64,000 bases of DNA, taken from the NCBI RefSeq assembly GCF_002087235.1, contig NZ_MUIO01000058.1:1-64000 (forward strand). The letters are read 5' to 3'. The stretch comes from Pseudomonas floridensis (lineage in GTDB: Bacteria > Pseudomonadota > Gammaproteobacteria > Pseudomonadales > Pseudomonadaceae). Positions 1 to 9,200 of this stretch are shown piece by piece (the first letter of the stretch is position 1; each line of letters starts with the position of its first letter). Below the pieces are notes generated by a model. That model saw nothing but the letters and a program-made list of their open reading frames with translations. It was not told the origin of the DNA and made no database searches. A program made the position numbers and the translations under genes.

Positions 1-1465
1 TGACGATCATGTCGTAGTCACGCGAGCGCAGGCGATTGATGTACTGCGAGACGTCGGCGCGGCGAATCACCAGTTCGATTCCCAGATCGCTCAGGTTGCG
101 TTTGTAAGGCAACAGGATGCGTTCGAACTCGGTCTGGGCAATCAGAAATTCCAGTTTGACCGGGTTGCCTTGGGCGTCGACCATTTTGTCGTCGACGATT
201 TTCCAGCCGGCTTCCTGCAACAGCTGGAACGCGCGACGCTGTTGCGGGCGGATCATGCCGCTGCCGTCGGTGACCGGCAGCGTAAAGGCTTCGGTAAAGA
301 CCCGGTCCGGAATCTTGCCGCGCAACGGCTCCAGAATTTTCAGTTCGTCTGGCGATGGCAGGCCACTTGAGGCCATTTCCGAGTTGTCGAAGTAACTCTT
401 CGTACGGCTATAGGAACCGTTGAACAGCTGCTTGTTCGTCCATTCGAAATCCAGCAACAGGCTTAGCGCCTCACGCACCCGAACGTCCTGGAACACCGGC
501 TTGCGCAGGTTGAAGACGAAGCCCTGCATGCCGGTCGGGTTGCCGTTGGGCAGCTCTTCCTTGATCAGTCGTCCGTCCTTGACTGCAGGGGTGTTGTACG
601 CCGTAGCCCAGTTCTTGGCGCTGGTTTCTATCCAGTAATCGAACTGCCCGGCCTTGCCCGCTTCCAGCGCAACGGTGTTGTCGCGGTAATAATCGGTGGT
701 CAGAACATCGAAGTTGTAGAAACCCTTGTTGATCGGCAGGTCCTTGGCCCAGTAATCCTTGACCCGCTCGTAGCGCACCGAGCGTCCGGCCTTTACGTCG
801 ACGACCTTGTACGGCCCGCTGCCCAGTGGAAAGTCCAGATTGCCTTTGCTGAAGTCGCGGTCGGCCCAGAAATGCTTGGGCAGCACCGGCAGTTGGCCAA
901 GAATCAGTGGCATCTCGCGGCTGCCGCTGTGCTTGAACTTGAACAGCACGCGCAACGGATCTTCGACGATCACCTGGTCGACATCGGCGTAGTAGCCTTT
1001 GTACATGGGAGAACCATGCTCCATCAGCGTCTTGAAGCTGAACTCCACGTCGTCGGCGCGGATGGGATGACCATCGTGGAAGCGCGCCTCGGGTCGCAGG
1101 TAGAAGCGCACCCAACTGTTGTCCGGGGCCTTTTCGATTTTGCCTGCGACCAGTCCGTATTCGCTGAACGGCTCGTCCAGGCTGGCGCGGGCGAGGGTGT
1201 CGTAGATCAGGCCGATGTCATCCGCCGGCACGCCCTTGTTAATGAATGGATTGAGGCTGTCAAAGCCGCCGAAACCGGCCTGCCGCAGCGTGCCACCCTT
1301 GGGGGCATCCGCATTCACGTAGTCGAAATGTTTGAAGTCGGCCGGGTATTTGGGCGCTTCGTCATAGAGTGTCACGGCGTGCTGAGGCGCAGCCTGGACG
1401 GTGCAGGCCAGGCCGGCCAGCAGCACGGCGGCTATCGGCAGACGCAGGGAGTGCAAACGGGTCAT
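1..1465 (-). CDS. YejA-like peptide ABC transporter substrate-binding protein (C-terminus outside window)
   Basis: Periplasmic family 5 solute-binding protein of the YejA type, which delivers peptides (microcin C-like in E. coli) to a YejBEF permease/ATPase. The frame is open from the ATG at 1465 to the window edge, giving 488 codons of a family usually near 600. The N-terminus is a signal peptide (basic MTRLHSLR, hydrophobic core, cleavage near VQA-A). Family landmarks include APKGGTLR, FHDGHPI, LGSGPYK and RVREALSLL. Its start overlaps the stop of the upstream paralogue by ATGA, so the two are translationally coupled. Permease genes would be expected beyond position 1. Substrate is unknown; the family call is firm. 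Confidence 0.9.
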   Translation of the reverse strand, partial: MTRLHSLRLPIAAVLLAGLACTVQAAPQHAVTLYDEAPKYPADFKHFDYVNADAPKGGTLRQAGFGGFDSLNPFINKGVPADDIGLIYDTLARASLDEPFSEYGLVAGKIEKAPDNSWVRFYLRPEARFHDGHPIRADDVEFSFKTLMEHGSPMYKGYYADVDQVIVEDPLRVLFKFKHSGSREMPLILGQLPVLPKHFWADRDFSKGNLDFPLGSGPYKVVDVKAGRSVRYERVKDYWAKDLPINKGFYNFDVLTTDYYRDNTVALEAGKAGQFDYWIETSAKNWATAYNTPAVKDGRLIKEELPNGNPTGMQGFVFNLRKPVFQDVRVREALSLLLDFEWTNKQLFNGSYSRTKSYFDNSEMASSGLPSPDELKILEPLRGKIPDRVFTEAFTLPVTDGSGMIRPQQRRAFQLLQEAGWKIVDDKMVDAQGNPVKLEFLIAQTEFERILLPYKRNLSDLGIELVIRRADVSQYINRLRSRDYDMIV

Positions 1466-3291
1466 CGGGGCTTCTCCAGAGACTTGAGCCACCACGCACG
1501 CAGCCCCAGGGTGTAGGGCGGGGTGGTGACCATGGCGAATCGATTGCGATACGCAAGGCGATGATTGTTCAGGTACCAGTTGGGAATGCTGTAGTGCTGG
1601 GAGAGCAGGACGCGGTCCAGCGCGCGGGCGGTAGCGACCTGTTCGTCGCGGGTCTGCGCCGCCAGCAGCTTGTTGAGCAGGGCGTCGACGACCGGGTTGG
1701 CCACACCGGCGTAGTTCTTGCTGCCGTTGATCGTGGCCTGGCTGGAATGAAAGTACTGCCATTGCTCCAGACCCGGGCTGAGGGTCTGTGGCAGGGTCAT
1801 CAGAATCATGTCGAAGTCGAAACGATCCAGGCGCTGTTTGTACTGTGCGCGATCCACGGTGCGCAGCCCGGCGTTGATGCCCAGGCGTCGCAGGTCTTCG
1901 ATATAGGGCAGCAGAATGCGTTCCAGGCTGGGGTTGACCAGCAGAATCTCGAAGCGCAGCGGCTGATTGGCGGCGTTGAGCAAACCTCTGTCGGTCAGCT
2001 TCCAGCCTGCGCTGCCCAGCAGGCCCAGCGCCTTGCGCAGAGTTTCACGGGGAATGCCGCCACCGTCGGTCTTCGACGGCATGTAGGGCTGGGTGAGCAG
2101 GCTGGGCGGCAGTTGATCCCGGTAGGGCGCCAGCGCAAGCCATTCGCCACCGGTCGGCAGTCCGCTCGCGGAAAATTCACTGTTCGGGTAATAGCTGGTC
2201 GAGCGCGCATAGGCGTCGCTGAACAGCGTGCGGTTGGTCCATTCAAAATTGAACAGCAGGCCCAGCGCTTCCCGCACCCTGACGTCGGAGAAGGCGGTGC
2301 GTCGGGTGTTCATGAACAGCCCTTGGGTCTGGGTCGGAATCTTGTGCGGTATCTGGGCTTTGATCACATCGCCGTTGGCGACGGCCGGGAAGCTGTAACC
2401 GTTGGCCCAGTTCTTGGCCTGGTGTTCGATATAGATGTCGAATTCGCCCGCTTTGAACGCCTCGAAGGCCACGTCGCTGTCGCGGTAGAACTCGACTTCC
2501 ACCCGGTCGAAATTGTATTTGCCGCGGTTGACCGGCAGGTCCTTGCCCCAGTAATCCTTGACCCGCTCGAACACCAGATGACGTCCGGGCTGCACGCGGG
2601 TAATGCGATACGGGCCACTGCCCAGCGGCGGCTCGAAGGTCGTGGCCTTGAAGTCTCGGTCTTTCCAGTAATGCTGCGGCAGCACGGGCAGTTCGCCCAG
2701 ACGCAGGATCAGCAGCGGATTGCCTGCGCGTTTGAACACAAAGCGAATGCGATGGCGGTTGAGGATGTCGACGCGCTGCACTTCCTGCAAAGCGGTGCGG
2801 TACTGAGGATGGCCGTCCTTGAGCAGCGTGCGGTAAGAAAATGCCACGTCATAGGCGGTGATCGGTTTGCCGTCGTGGAAGCGCGCTTGCGGGCGGATAT
2901 CGAACACCACCCAGCTGCGGTCTTCGCTGTACTCCACTGACTGGGCAATCAGCCCGTAACTGGAGGTGGGTTCATCGCCTGAGGGGTCGTACTGCCCCGT
3001 GCCCACCATCAACGTCTCGTTCAGTTCGTTGACACCGTACTGCAGAAAATTGCCGGTCGACACCGGGCTGGTGCCCTTGAAGGTGTAGGGGTTGAGCGTG
3101 TCGAACGTGCCGAAAGCCATCATTCTCAGGGTGCCACCCTTCGGCGCCTCGGGATTGACCCAGTCGAAATGAGTGAAACTGGCCGGGTACTTGAGGACGC
3201 CAAACTGCGCATAGCCATGACTTTCGGTAATGGCTGCGTGGGCGCAGAAGCTCAAGGCCAGACTGACGATTAGCAGGAAGGGACGTATCAC
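1462..3291 (-). CDS. YejA-like peptide ABC transporter substrate-binding protein, upstream paralogue
   Basis: Complete 609-residue family 5 solute-binding protein, about the length of E. coli YejA. A signal peptide (MIRPFLLIVSLALSFCAHA, cleavage AHA-A) sends it to the periplasm. It shares with its downstream neighbour the blocks PEAPKGGTLR, FHDGKPI, LGSGPYRI, RVREALGLLFNFEWTN and ILLPYIEDLRRLGI, so the pair comes from a tandem duplication. The stop overlaps the next start (ATGA). It lies 184 bases downstream of mltD with a hairpin between them, so a separate promoter is likely. Two binding proteins probably widen the peptide range of one transporter; this is inference. Confidence 0.9.
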   Translation of the reverse strand: MIRPFLLIVSLALSFCAHAAITESHGYAQFGVLKYPASFTHFDWVNPEAPKGGTLRMMAFGTFDTLNPYTFKGTSPVSTGNFLQYGVNELNETLMVGTGQYDPSGDEPTSSYGLIAQSVEYSEDRSWVVFDIRPQARFHDGKPITAYDVAFSYRTLLKDGHPQYRTALQEVQRVDILNRHRIRFVFKRAGNPLLILRLGELPVLPQHYWKDRDFKATTFEPPLGSGPYRITRVQPGRHLVFERVKDYWGKDLPVNRGKYNFDRVEVEFYRDSDVAFEAFKAGEFDIYIEHQAKNWANGYSFPAVANGDVIKAQIPHKIPTQTQGLFMNTRRTAFSDVRVREALGLLFNFEWTNRTLFSDAYARSTSYYPNSEFSASGLPTGGEWLALAPYRDQLPPSLLTQPYMPSKTDGGGIPRETLRKALGLLGSAGWKLTDRGLLNAANQPLRFEILLVNPSLERILLPYIEDLRRLGINAGLRTVDRAQYKQRLDRFDFDMILMTLPQTLSPGLEQWQYFHSSQATINGSKNYAGVANPVVDALLNKLLAAQTRDEQVATARALDRVLLSQHYSIPNWYLNNHRLAYRNRFAMVTTPPYTLGLRAWWLKSLEKPR

Positions 3292-3436
3292 GATCCAGGC
3301 GACTTGGGCTTTCGGGTCGCTAACAGTAACAGCTTGTCCCGACAGGAAAAAGACTGGAGAGGAAGGGCGGGACAGAGACGCGCCTATGGCTGGCGTGCAG
3401 GTGTGTTTCCGAAGGTGACGCAGAACGTCAGGAGGG

Positions 3437-3463
3437 GCGTGCCAATGCGGGGCATTGGCACGC
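3437..3463. terminator. Perfect inverted repeat downstream of mltD
   Basis: GCGTGCCAATGC, loop GGG, and its exact reverse complement form a 12-bp stem 12 bases past the mltD stop. There is no T-run after the stem on the minus strand, so it is either a weak intrinsic terminator or an mRNA 3'-end stabiliser. Confidence 0.5.
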
Positions 3464-3475
3464 TGTTGGCGGCTA

Positions 3476-5068
3476 TCAGTGCGGCAGATAGACCGTCAGG
3501 GTCTGGCCAGGCTTGAGTGCCTGGCCGGTACGCGGATTCCAGCGTTTGAGGTGCTGCATCTCGACGTTGAAGCGCTTGGCGACCAGGTACATCGAGTCAC
3601 CTTTCTGGATCTTGTACTGCATGGATTTCTTTTCGCCATCCTTGCTGCCAGCGCTCGCGACGGTTTTGCTGCCTGCCTTGCCGCTGTCCTGCATGACCAG
3701 GGTCTGACCGATCTTGAGTTTCTTGCCGGACAGCTTGTTCCAGCGCTGAAGGTCTTCCACATCGACCTTGTTGGCCTGGGCGATGGTGGTCAGGTTGTCG
3801 CCGTTCTTCACTTTGTAGGTGCGGCTGCGGGCAGGCTTGTCATTGCTCGCCAGTGCTTCGAACACCGGCTGCGACGTGTTGAGCCCCGGCTTGACCGGAA
3901 TGCTCAGCGACTGGCCTGCTTTCAGACGGTTGCCTGCCAGCTTGTTGTTGCTCTTGATTGAGCTGACGGTCACCTGATAACGACTGGCCAGGCTTTCCAG
4001 CGTGTCACCACGACGAACGCGGTAAGGCTGCCAGGCAACCAGCTCTTCCTGCTTCATGGTCGACAGGCTGGCGGTCAACAGCTGCGCCTTGGACGTAGGC
4101 ACCAGCAAATGCTGAGGACCATCGATGGTGAGGCGCTTCTTGAATGCCGGGTTGAGCTGGATGAGTTCGTCTTCGTCGATGTCGGCCGCGCTGGCGACCT
4201 TGGACAGGTCCACCCGCTTGTTGAGCTCGACGACTTCGAAATAGGGTTCGTTGGCGATCGGATTCAGGTTCACACCGTAAGCTTCAGGCGACAGCACCAC
4301 CTGGGAGAGCGCCAGCAGCTTGGGTACGTAATCCCGGGTTTCCTGCGGCAGCGGCAGGTTCCAGTAGTCAGTGGGCAGATTGAGCTTGTCGTTGCGCTCG
4401 ATGGCACGGCTGACGGTGCCTTCGCCCGCGTTGTAGGCGGCCAGCGCCAGCAGCCAGTCGCCGTTGAACATGTCATGCAGGCGCGTGAGGTAGTCCAGCG
4501 CGGCGACGGTCGAGGCCTGGATGTCGCGGCGTCCGTCGTAGAAGTTGGTCTGACGCAGATTGAAATAGCGTCCCGTCGACGGAATGAATTGCCAGAGGCC
4601 AACGGCCTGACTGCGAGATACTGCCATCGGGTTGTAAGCGCTTTCGATCACCGGGAGCAGGGCCAGCTCCAGCGGCATGTTGCGTTCTTCGAGGCGCTCG
4701 ACGATGTAATGCATGTACAGGCTGCCACGCTCGCCGGCGCTTTCCAGAAAGGACGGGTTATTGGCGAACCACAGGCGCTGCTGATCGATGCGAGGGTTCT
4801 GGTCATTGCCCTGCTGCAACTGAAATCCCTGGCGCATCCGTTCCCAGACATCCTGGGGAGGGGCCAATGGCGTTGCTGTCTTGTGGGTCAGAAAAATGGG
4901 TTTTTGCTTGATACCGGTGGCCAGATTGGGCGCGCGATAAGAGCTGGAAGGTTCGACGTGGGCTGTGCTCTGACAGCCTGCCAGAAGCGCACTCGCTGCT
5001 ACAGCCACGGCCTGGGCCAACCGAGTCAATGCGTCCGAATTTACAGGCTTGCTTATAGATGACGACAT
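3476..5068 (-). CDS. mltD: Membrane-bound lytic murein transglycosylase D
   Basis: Cleaves peptidoglycan glycan strands with formation of 1,6-anhydro-muramyl ends at the outer membrane. The 530-residue product has a signal with lipobox LLAGC (Cys32), so it is probably a lipoprotein. A family 1-like transglycosylase (SLT) domain follows, with catalytic Glu142 in the PVIESAYN motif and the later motifs GLWQFIPSTGR and ALAAYNAGEG. Three C-terminal LysM repeats at about 349-393, 416-460 and 484-529 bind peptidoglycan. E. coli MltD is shorter with two LysM repeats, so this is the longer Pseudomonas form. It lies directly downstream of gloB, the same adjacency as in E. coli and other gammaproteobacteria. 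Confidence 0.95.
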   Translation of the reverse strand: MSSSISKPVNSDALTRLAQAVAVAASALLAGCQSTAHVEPSSSYRAPNLATGIKQKPIFLTHKTATPLAPPQDVWERMRQGFQLQQGNDQNPRIDQQRLWFANNPSFLESAGERGSLYMHYIVERLEERNMPLELALLPVIESAYNPMAVSRSQAVGLWQFIPSTGRYFNLRQTNFYDGRRDIQASTVAALDYLTRLHDMFNGDWLLALAAYNAGEGTVSRAIERNDKLNLPTDYWNLPLPQETRDYVPKLLALSQVVLSPEAYGVNLNPIANEPYFEVVELNKRVDLSKVASAADIDEDELIQLNPAFKKRLTIDGPQHLLVPTSKAQLLTASLSTMKQEELVAWQPYRVRRGDTLESLASRYQVTVSSIKSNNKLAGNRLKAGQSLSIPVKPGLNTSQPVFEALASNDKPARSRTYKVKNGDNLTTIAQANKVDVEDLQRWNKLSGKKLKIGQTLVMQDSGKAGSKTVASAGSKDGEKKSMQYKIQKGDSMYLVAKRFNVEMQHLKRWNPRTGQALKPGQTLTVYLPH

Positions 5069-5167
5069 TGTTCGGGGGGTACATCCAGACGAAAATGTCG
5101 GGCGATTCTAGAAAGCACGCTGCCGCTGGTCAACCTTTCAGAATTTTATTGCCGTTTGATGGTCGCT

Positions 5168-5947
5168 TCAGAACTTATCTTTCCAGGCCCTCAAGCTGGC
5201 AAAAACCGCACTCTGCGAGGTGTTTTGCGTGCCGGCCCGTTCGTCCGCTTTTTCTTTAACGGATGTTTCGTGGGTACGAAGAAAGGGGTTTGTGCGCTTT
5301 TCCAGAGCTAGATTGGAAGGCAGGGTGATGCGATTTTGATCACGCAACCGAACGACTTCGGCAAGTCGCTCGGCAATATCCTGGTTATCCGGCTCCACCG
5401 CCTGCGCGAACCGCAGGTTGCTCAGGGTGTACTCGTGGGCGCAATAGATCAGTGTGCTGTCCGGCAAAGCGGCCAGTCGGCTGAGCGATTCATGCATTTG
5501 TTGTGGAGTGCCTTCGAACAACCTGCCACAGCCCGCGGCGAACAGGGTGTCGCCGCTGAACAGCAATGGTGTCGTCGCGTCGTCATGGTAGAAAGCTATG
5601 TGGCCGAGGGTATGACCGGGCACGGCGTGAACCGAGAATTCGAGGCCCAGCACGGTGATGCGGTCATGATCGTTCAGCGCGACGTCACGTGCAGGGATGT
5701 TTTCTGCCTGCGGACCGTGGACCGTTGCGCCGCAGACCTGTTTGAGCTCGGCGACACCGCCCACATGGTCGTTGTGATGATGCGTGATCAGAATGTCGGT
5801 GAGCCTGTGGTCGGAATGTTCCTCGAGCCAGGCCAGCACCGGCGTCGCATCTCCCGGATCGACTACGGCACAGCGTTTGGTCGAAAGGTCTTGTAACAAC
5901 CAGATGTAGTTGTCATTGAAAGCGGGAAGGGCATGGATCTGTATCAT
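5168..5947 (-). CDS. gloB: Hydroxyacylglutathione hydrolase (glyoxalase II)
   Basis: Hydrolyses S-D-lactoylglutathione to D-lactate and glutathione, the second step of methylglyoxal detoxification in the cytoplasm. The 259-residue length is standard. The metallo-beta-lactamase signature THHHNDH gives His56, His58, Asp60 and His61 as binuclear metal ligands, and further ligands appear in [15 protein letters not shown] and YCAHEYT. I start it at the ATG in the [10 protein letters not shown] block at 5947, the usual GloB N-terminus; the frame stays open upstream but that extension has no family similarity and runs into the divergent gene. The yafS-like gene is divergent, with an 81-base shared promoter region. 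Confidence 0.96.
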   Translation of the reverse strand: MIQIHALPAFNDNYIWLLQDLSTKRCAVVDPGDATPVLAWLEEHSDHRLTDILITHHHNDHVGGVAELKQVCGATVHGPQAENIPARDVALNDHDRITVLGLEFSVHAVPGHTLGHIAFYHDDATTPLLFSGDTLFAAGCGRLFEGTPQQMHESLSRLAALPDSTLIYCAHEYTLSNLRFAQAVEPDNQDIAERLAEVVRLRDQNRITLPSNLALEKRTNPFLRTHETSVKEKADERAGTQNTSQSAVFASLRAWKDKF

Positions 5948-6028
5948 GGCGCAGTTCGCATCGCGGAGAACAATGGTGCATCTTAGAGTCTGTTGCTGTT
6001 GTATGCGAGCACCTCTGGAGGAGAACTC

Positions 6029-6787
6029 ATGACCGATGAAGCGTTCGCTCAGGCCGATCCTGAATGGCTTGCGTTGATCCGCGCCGCTCGCCAATGGCTG
6101 TCCGGCCCGCTTGGCCAGCTTCTGCTCGAAGAGGAACGCCGCGTTCTGGAAGATGAACTCGGCCGATACTTTGGCGGCTATCTGGTGCATTACGGACCGT
6201 CTGCGCAAACACCGCCCGTTGCACAACAGGTGCAGCGCAACGTTCGACTCGGTGCTCCGCTACCGGGCGTCGAGATTGTCTGCGAAGAGCAGGCCTGGCC
6301 CTTGAGCGAGCATGCAGCCGATGTGGTGGTGCTGCAACACGGGCTGGATTTTTGCCTTTCGCCCCACGGTCTGCTGCGTGAAGCCGCCAGCAGCGTGCGT
6401 CCGGGTGGCCATTTGCTGATCATCGGCATCAACCCCTGGAGCGCTTGGGGCGTACGCCATGTGTTCGCCCGCGATGCACTGCGCAAGGCTCGCTGCATTT
6501 CGCCATCGCGGGTCGCCGACTGGCTTAACCTGCTGGGCTTCGCGCTGGAGAAACGCCGCTTCGGGTGCTATCGTCCGCCCCTTGCTTCGGCGGCATGGCA
6601 GTCACGTCTTCTAGGGCTGGAAAACCTCGGCGAAGGGCGACAAAGCCCTGGTGGCGGCTTCTATCTTCTGGTGGCACGCAAACTGGTGGTGGGCTTGAGG
6701 CCATTGCGGCAGGTTCGCCGCGAGCCGATGGGCAAGCTGATTCCGCTGCCCATGGCCAAGGTCAGCCGGACGACTCAGGAACCGTGA
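6029..6787 (+). CDS. SAM-dependent methyltransferase, YafS-like
   Basis: A 252-residue class I methyltransferase-like protein. ATG 6029 is preceded by a strong GGAGGAG ribosome site, so I prefer it to an ATG 36 bases upstream. The SAM-binding motif I region is atypical: the clearest blocks are [12 protein letters not shown] and the post-motif [20 protein letters not shown] (motifs II/III). In E. coli the orphan yafS also sits between gloB and rnhA, so synteny supports orthology. Substrate is unknown. rnhA follows 47 bases downstream on the same strand, so the two are probably cotranscribed. Confidence 0.85.
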   Translation: MTDEAFAQADPEWLALIRAARQWLSGPLGQLLLEEERRVLEDELGRYFGGYLVHYGPSAQTPPVAQQVQRNVRLGAPLPGVEIVCEEQAWPLSEHAADVVVLQHGLDFCLSPHGLLREAASSVRPGGHLLIIGINPWSAWGVRHVFARDALRKARCISPSRVADWLNLLGFALEKRRFGCYRPPLASAAWQSRLLGLENLGEGRQSPGGGFYLLVARKLVVGLRPLRQVRREPMGKLIPLPMAKVSRTTQEP

Positions 6788-6834
6788 ACCCGGCCCATGC
6801 CCGCGACGAAGCCCATCATTCTGGAAAGGTTGTA

Positions 6835-7287
6835 ATGAGCGATAGCGTTGAACTCTTCACTGACGGTGCCTGCAAGGGCAATCCCGGCCCCGGCGGCTGG
6901 GGAGCCCTGCTGGTCTGCAAGGGCGTCGAAAAGGAGTTATGGGGCGGCGAAGCCAACACCACCAATAACCGCATGGAATTGACCGGGGCCATTCGCGGCC
7001 TTGAAGAACTCAAGCGGCCTTGCGAAGTGACCCTGGTCACCGACTCGCAGTACGTGATGAAAGGCATCACCGAGTGGATGGTCAACTGGAAGAAGCGTGG
7101 CTGGAAGACAGCAGCCAAGGAACCGGTCAAGAACGCCGACCTTTGGCAGCTGCTGGATGAGCAGGTCAACCGGCATACTGTGAAATGGCAATGGGTGCGC
7201 GGCCATATCGGCCATCCCGGCAACGAGCGCGCCGACCAGCTGGCCAATCGTGGCGTCGATGAGGTTCGCGGCATCAAGCACGGCTAG
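6835..7287 (+). CDS. rnhA: Ribonuclease HI
   Basis: Degrades the RNA strand of RNA-DNA hybrids, removing primers and R-loops. The 150-residue protein shows the full DEDD metal centre: Asp10 (FTDGA), Glu48 (RMELT), Asp70 (VTDSQ) and Asp134 (ERADQLA), plus His124 in VRGHIGH. The frame is open far upstream, but the ATG at 6835 gives the family N-terminus and sits after a GGAAAGG ribosome site. In E. coli rnhA and dnaQ are divergent; here they run in the same direction, the Pseudomonas arrangement. Confidence 0.97.
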   Translation: MSDSVELFTDGACKGNPGPGGWGALLVCKGVEKELWGGEANTTNNRMELTGAIRGLEELKRPCEVTLVTDSQYVMKGITEWMVNWKKRGWKTAAKEPVKNADLWQLLDEQVNRHTVKWQWVRGHIGHPGNERADQLANRGVDEVRGIKHG

Positions 7288-7380
7288 ACGACGCGCTGCC
7301 GGTCGATGGCCGGGCAGGGCGGTCGGCTGCCAGCGACTGCGGCATGTTAAGATCGCGGTCTGTAAACGAGGCTACAGTTC

Positions 7381-8160
7381 ATGGCAATGCAAAACACAGA
7401 CAACAGGTCGATCGTACTCGATACCGAAACCACCGGTATGCCAGTCACCGATGGCCACCGCATCATCGAGATCGGTTGCGTCGAGTTGATCGGGCGTCGC
7501 CTGACCGGGCGGCATTTTCACGTTTATCTGCAACCTGACCGCGAGAGTGATGAAGGCGCGATCGGTGTACACGGCATCACCAACGAGTTTCTGGTTGGCA
7601 AACCACGTTTCAATGAAGTCGCCGATGAGTTCTTCGAGTTCATCAAGGGTGCGCAGCTGATCATTCATAACGCGGCGTTCGACGTTGGCTTCATCAACAA
7701 CGAATTCGCGTTGATGGGCGCACACGACAGGGCCGATATCAGCCAGCACTGTTCTGTGCTCGATACGCTGATGATGGCCCGTGAACGCCATCCGGGACAG
7801 CGCAACAGTCTCGACGCCTTGTGCAAGCGCTATGGTGTCGACAACTCGGGTCGTGAGTTGCACGGCGCCTTGCTCGACTCGGAGATTCTGGCTGACGTCT
7901 ATCTGGCCATGACCGGCGGGCAGACCAGTCTGTCGCTGGCGGGCAATGCGTCCGATGGCAACGGTTCTGATGGCGGGACGAGCAATCGGGGCAGCGAAAT
8001 TCGCCGCCTGCCTGCTGATCGCAAGCCGTGTCGCATCATTCATGCAAGCGAAAGTGAACTGGCCGAGCATGAAGTGCGTATGTCTACCATCGCCAAGGCT
8101 TCCGGCGCGCCCGCGCTGTGGGTACAGCTGCTGGAGGCTCAGGCGCAGGCTTCATCCTGA
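7381..8160 (+). CDS. dnaQ: DNA polymerase III epsilon subunit (3'-5' proofreading exonuclease)
   Basis: Proofreading exonuclease of the replicase, held in the core by the alpha subunit. The 259-residue protein has DEDDh exonuclease motifs: Exo I with Asp14 and Glu16 (LDTETTG), Exo II in HNAAFDVGFIN, and Exo III in HGALLDSEILADVY with the catalytic His. The C-terminal about 75 residues, rich in Gly, Ser and Asn and ending in a helical segment, are the expected alpha-binding tail. It starts 93 bases after rnhA. Confidence 0.97.
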   Translation: MAMQNTDNRSIVLDTETTGMPVTDGHRIIEIGCVELIGRRLTGRHFHVYLQPDRESDEGAIGVHGITNEFLVGKPRFNEVADEFFEFIKGAQLIIHNAAFDVGFINNEFALMGAHDRADISQHCSVLDTLMMARERHPGQRNSLDALCKRYGVDNSGRELHGALLDSEILADVYLAMTGGQTSLSLAGNASDGNGSDGGTSNRGSEIRRLPADRKPCRIIHASESELAEHEVRMSTIAKASGAPALWVQLLEAQAQASS

Positions 8161-8182
8161 CAGCAACCTGCAAAGTGGTGAC

Positions 8183-8740
8183 ATGACTGTGGCAAATCCA
8201 GCGTTGAGTATCCGGGTCGCGGACGAGTGCTTCGAGGATTACATCCTCAACAGCGAATTCACGTTCACTGTCTCGGGCTACGCAACGCCAAAGGTCGGCG
8301 AGCGCGTCGAATCCTGGGAGGTGGAGCCGGTTGAACCCTACCGCAAGAACTACGGCATCGATTCTCAGGAGTTCTGCGATTATCGCGGCGCATCGGACAG
8401 TTCGGTGCTGGTGGCATGGCTGGACGACCGGGCTGTCGGGCACATGGTGCTCAGCAAGCACTGGAGTGGGTTCGCCTATGTCGACGAGTTGGCGGTGGAC
8501 GAGTCGGCGCGTCGGCATGGTGTGGCACGCTCGCTGCTGGATGTGGCGCAGTTCTGGAGTCGCAAGCGCAACCTGCCTGGCATTACGCTGGAGACTCAGA
8601 ACAACAATCTGGCGGCCTGCCGTCTGTACGAGCAATGTGGCTACGTGGTGGGCGGTGTCGATCATATGCGCTATCGCGGCATTGATCCGCAAACCCGGGA
8701 AGCAGCGATCTTCTGGTACCTGATCTTTCCCCAGCCCTGA
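8183..8740 (+). CDS. GNAT N-acetyltransferase, streptothricin-acetyltransferase-like
   Basis: A 185-residue GNAT protein. Core motifs are the acetyl-CoA loop around ESARRHGVARSLLD (R/Q-x-x-G-x-A pattern) and the C-terminal ETQNNNLAACRLYEQCGY. The block from LPGITLETQNNN through CGYVVGGVD and then EAAIFWYLIF resembles plasmid and Bacillus streptothricin acetyltransferases, which have ETQTNNVPACNLYAKCGF followed by GGID and AMYWYW (from memory). That suggests acetylation of an amine, possibly the beta-lysine of streptothricin, but a housekeeping role cannot be excluded. It follows dnaQ by 22 bases and may be cotranscribed. I start it at ATG 8183; the open frame upstream lies inside dnaQ. Confidence 0.85.
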   Translation: MTVANPALSIRVADECFEDYILNSEFTFTVSGYATPKVGERVESWEVEPVEPYRKNYGIDSQEFCDYRGASDSSVLVAWLDDRAVGHMVLSKHWSGFAYVDELAVDESARRHGVARSLLDVAQFWSRKRNLPGITLETQNNNLAACRLYEQCGYVVGGVDHMRYRGIDPQTREAAIFWYLIFPQP

Positions 8741-8773
8741 TCCGCGCCTGGTCAGGGTCTGGATGTACAGCCT

Positions 8774-8989
8774 TTACTTGGGAATGCGGGTCATCTTCAC
8801 GCCCGATTGCACCAGTTCGAAATCGTCTCCGCCCAGATGCTTGACGCGATCACCGATAGCCAGTCGATAGGTAATGACGGGCTGATCGCTCTGAGCCTCA
8901 TCCGGCTGTGATTCCTGGAACTCATGCACCGGGTAGATGCGGCCTTCCGCATCTCTGGCATGAAATTGACCGACGAGAACTGAAGCCAT
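8774..8989 (-). CDS. Small hypothetical protein (71 residues)
   Basis: A short acidic protein beginning MASVLVGQFHARDAEGR and ending VQSGVKMTRIPK, convergent with the GNAT gene. No signal peptide or membrane segment is visible. The motifs GRIYPVHEFQ and GDDFELVQSG suggest a compact beta-rich fold of the kind seen in many unnamed Pseudomonas proteins. A GAGG sequence 13 bases before ATG 8989 may serve as ribosome site. The frame stays open upstream, but that extension is low-complexity and crosses an AT-rich promoter-like stretch, so I reject it. No function assigned. Confidence 0.65.
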   Translation of the reverse strand: MASVLVGQFHARDAEGRIYPVHEFQESQPDEAQSDQPVITYRLAIGDRVKHLGGDDFELVQSGVKMTRIPK

Positions 8990-9200
8990 TTGCTTTGAAA
9001 CCTCTGAAACTGAAGATAACCGCTGGTTTACGAATCCATCGGCTTGTGTAGACCACTGATTTATAGGGGAGTTTGCCGCAGGCAAAAAAATAGTCGGCGC
9101 AGGTGTGCACCTGATTTGAATGAAACGGTTCGCCCTGCATCTAAAATCCCGGATGTGATCCATACCTAACCCTCCCACGAATCAGATGACGGATATATTC

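Noticed and set aside
471..1115. Long frames overlapping the solute-binding protein genes and other real genes on the opposite strand or other phases
   Set aside because: High-GC shadow frames without homology; the true genes cover the same bases with clear domains.
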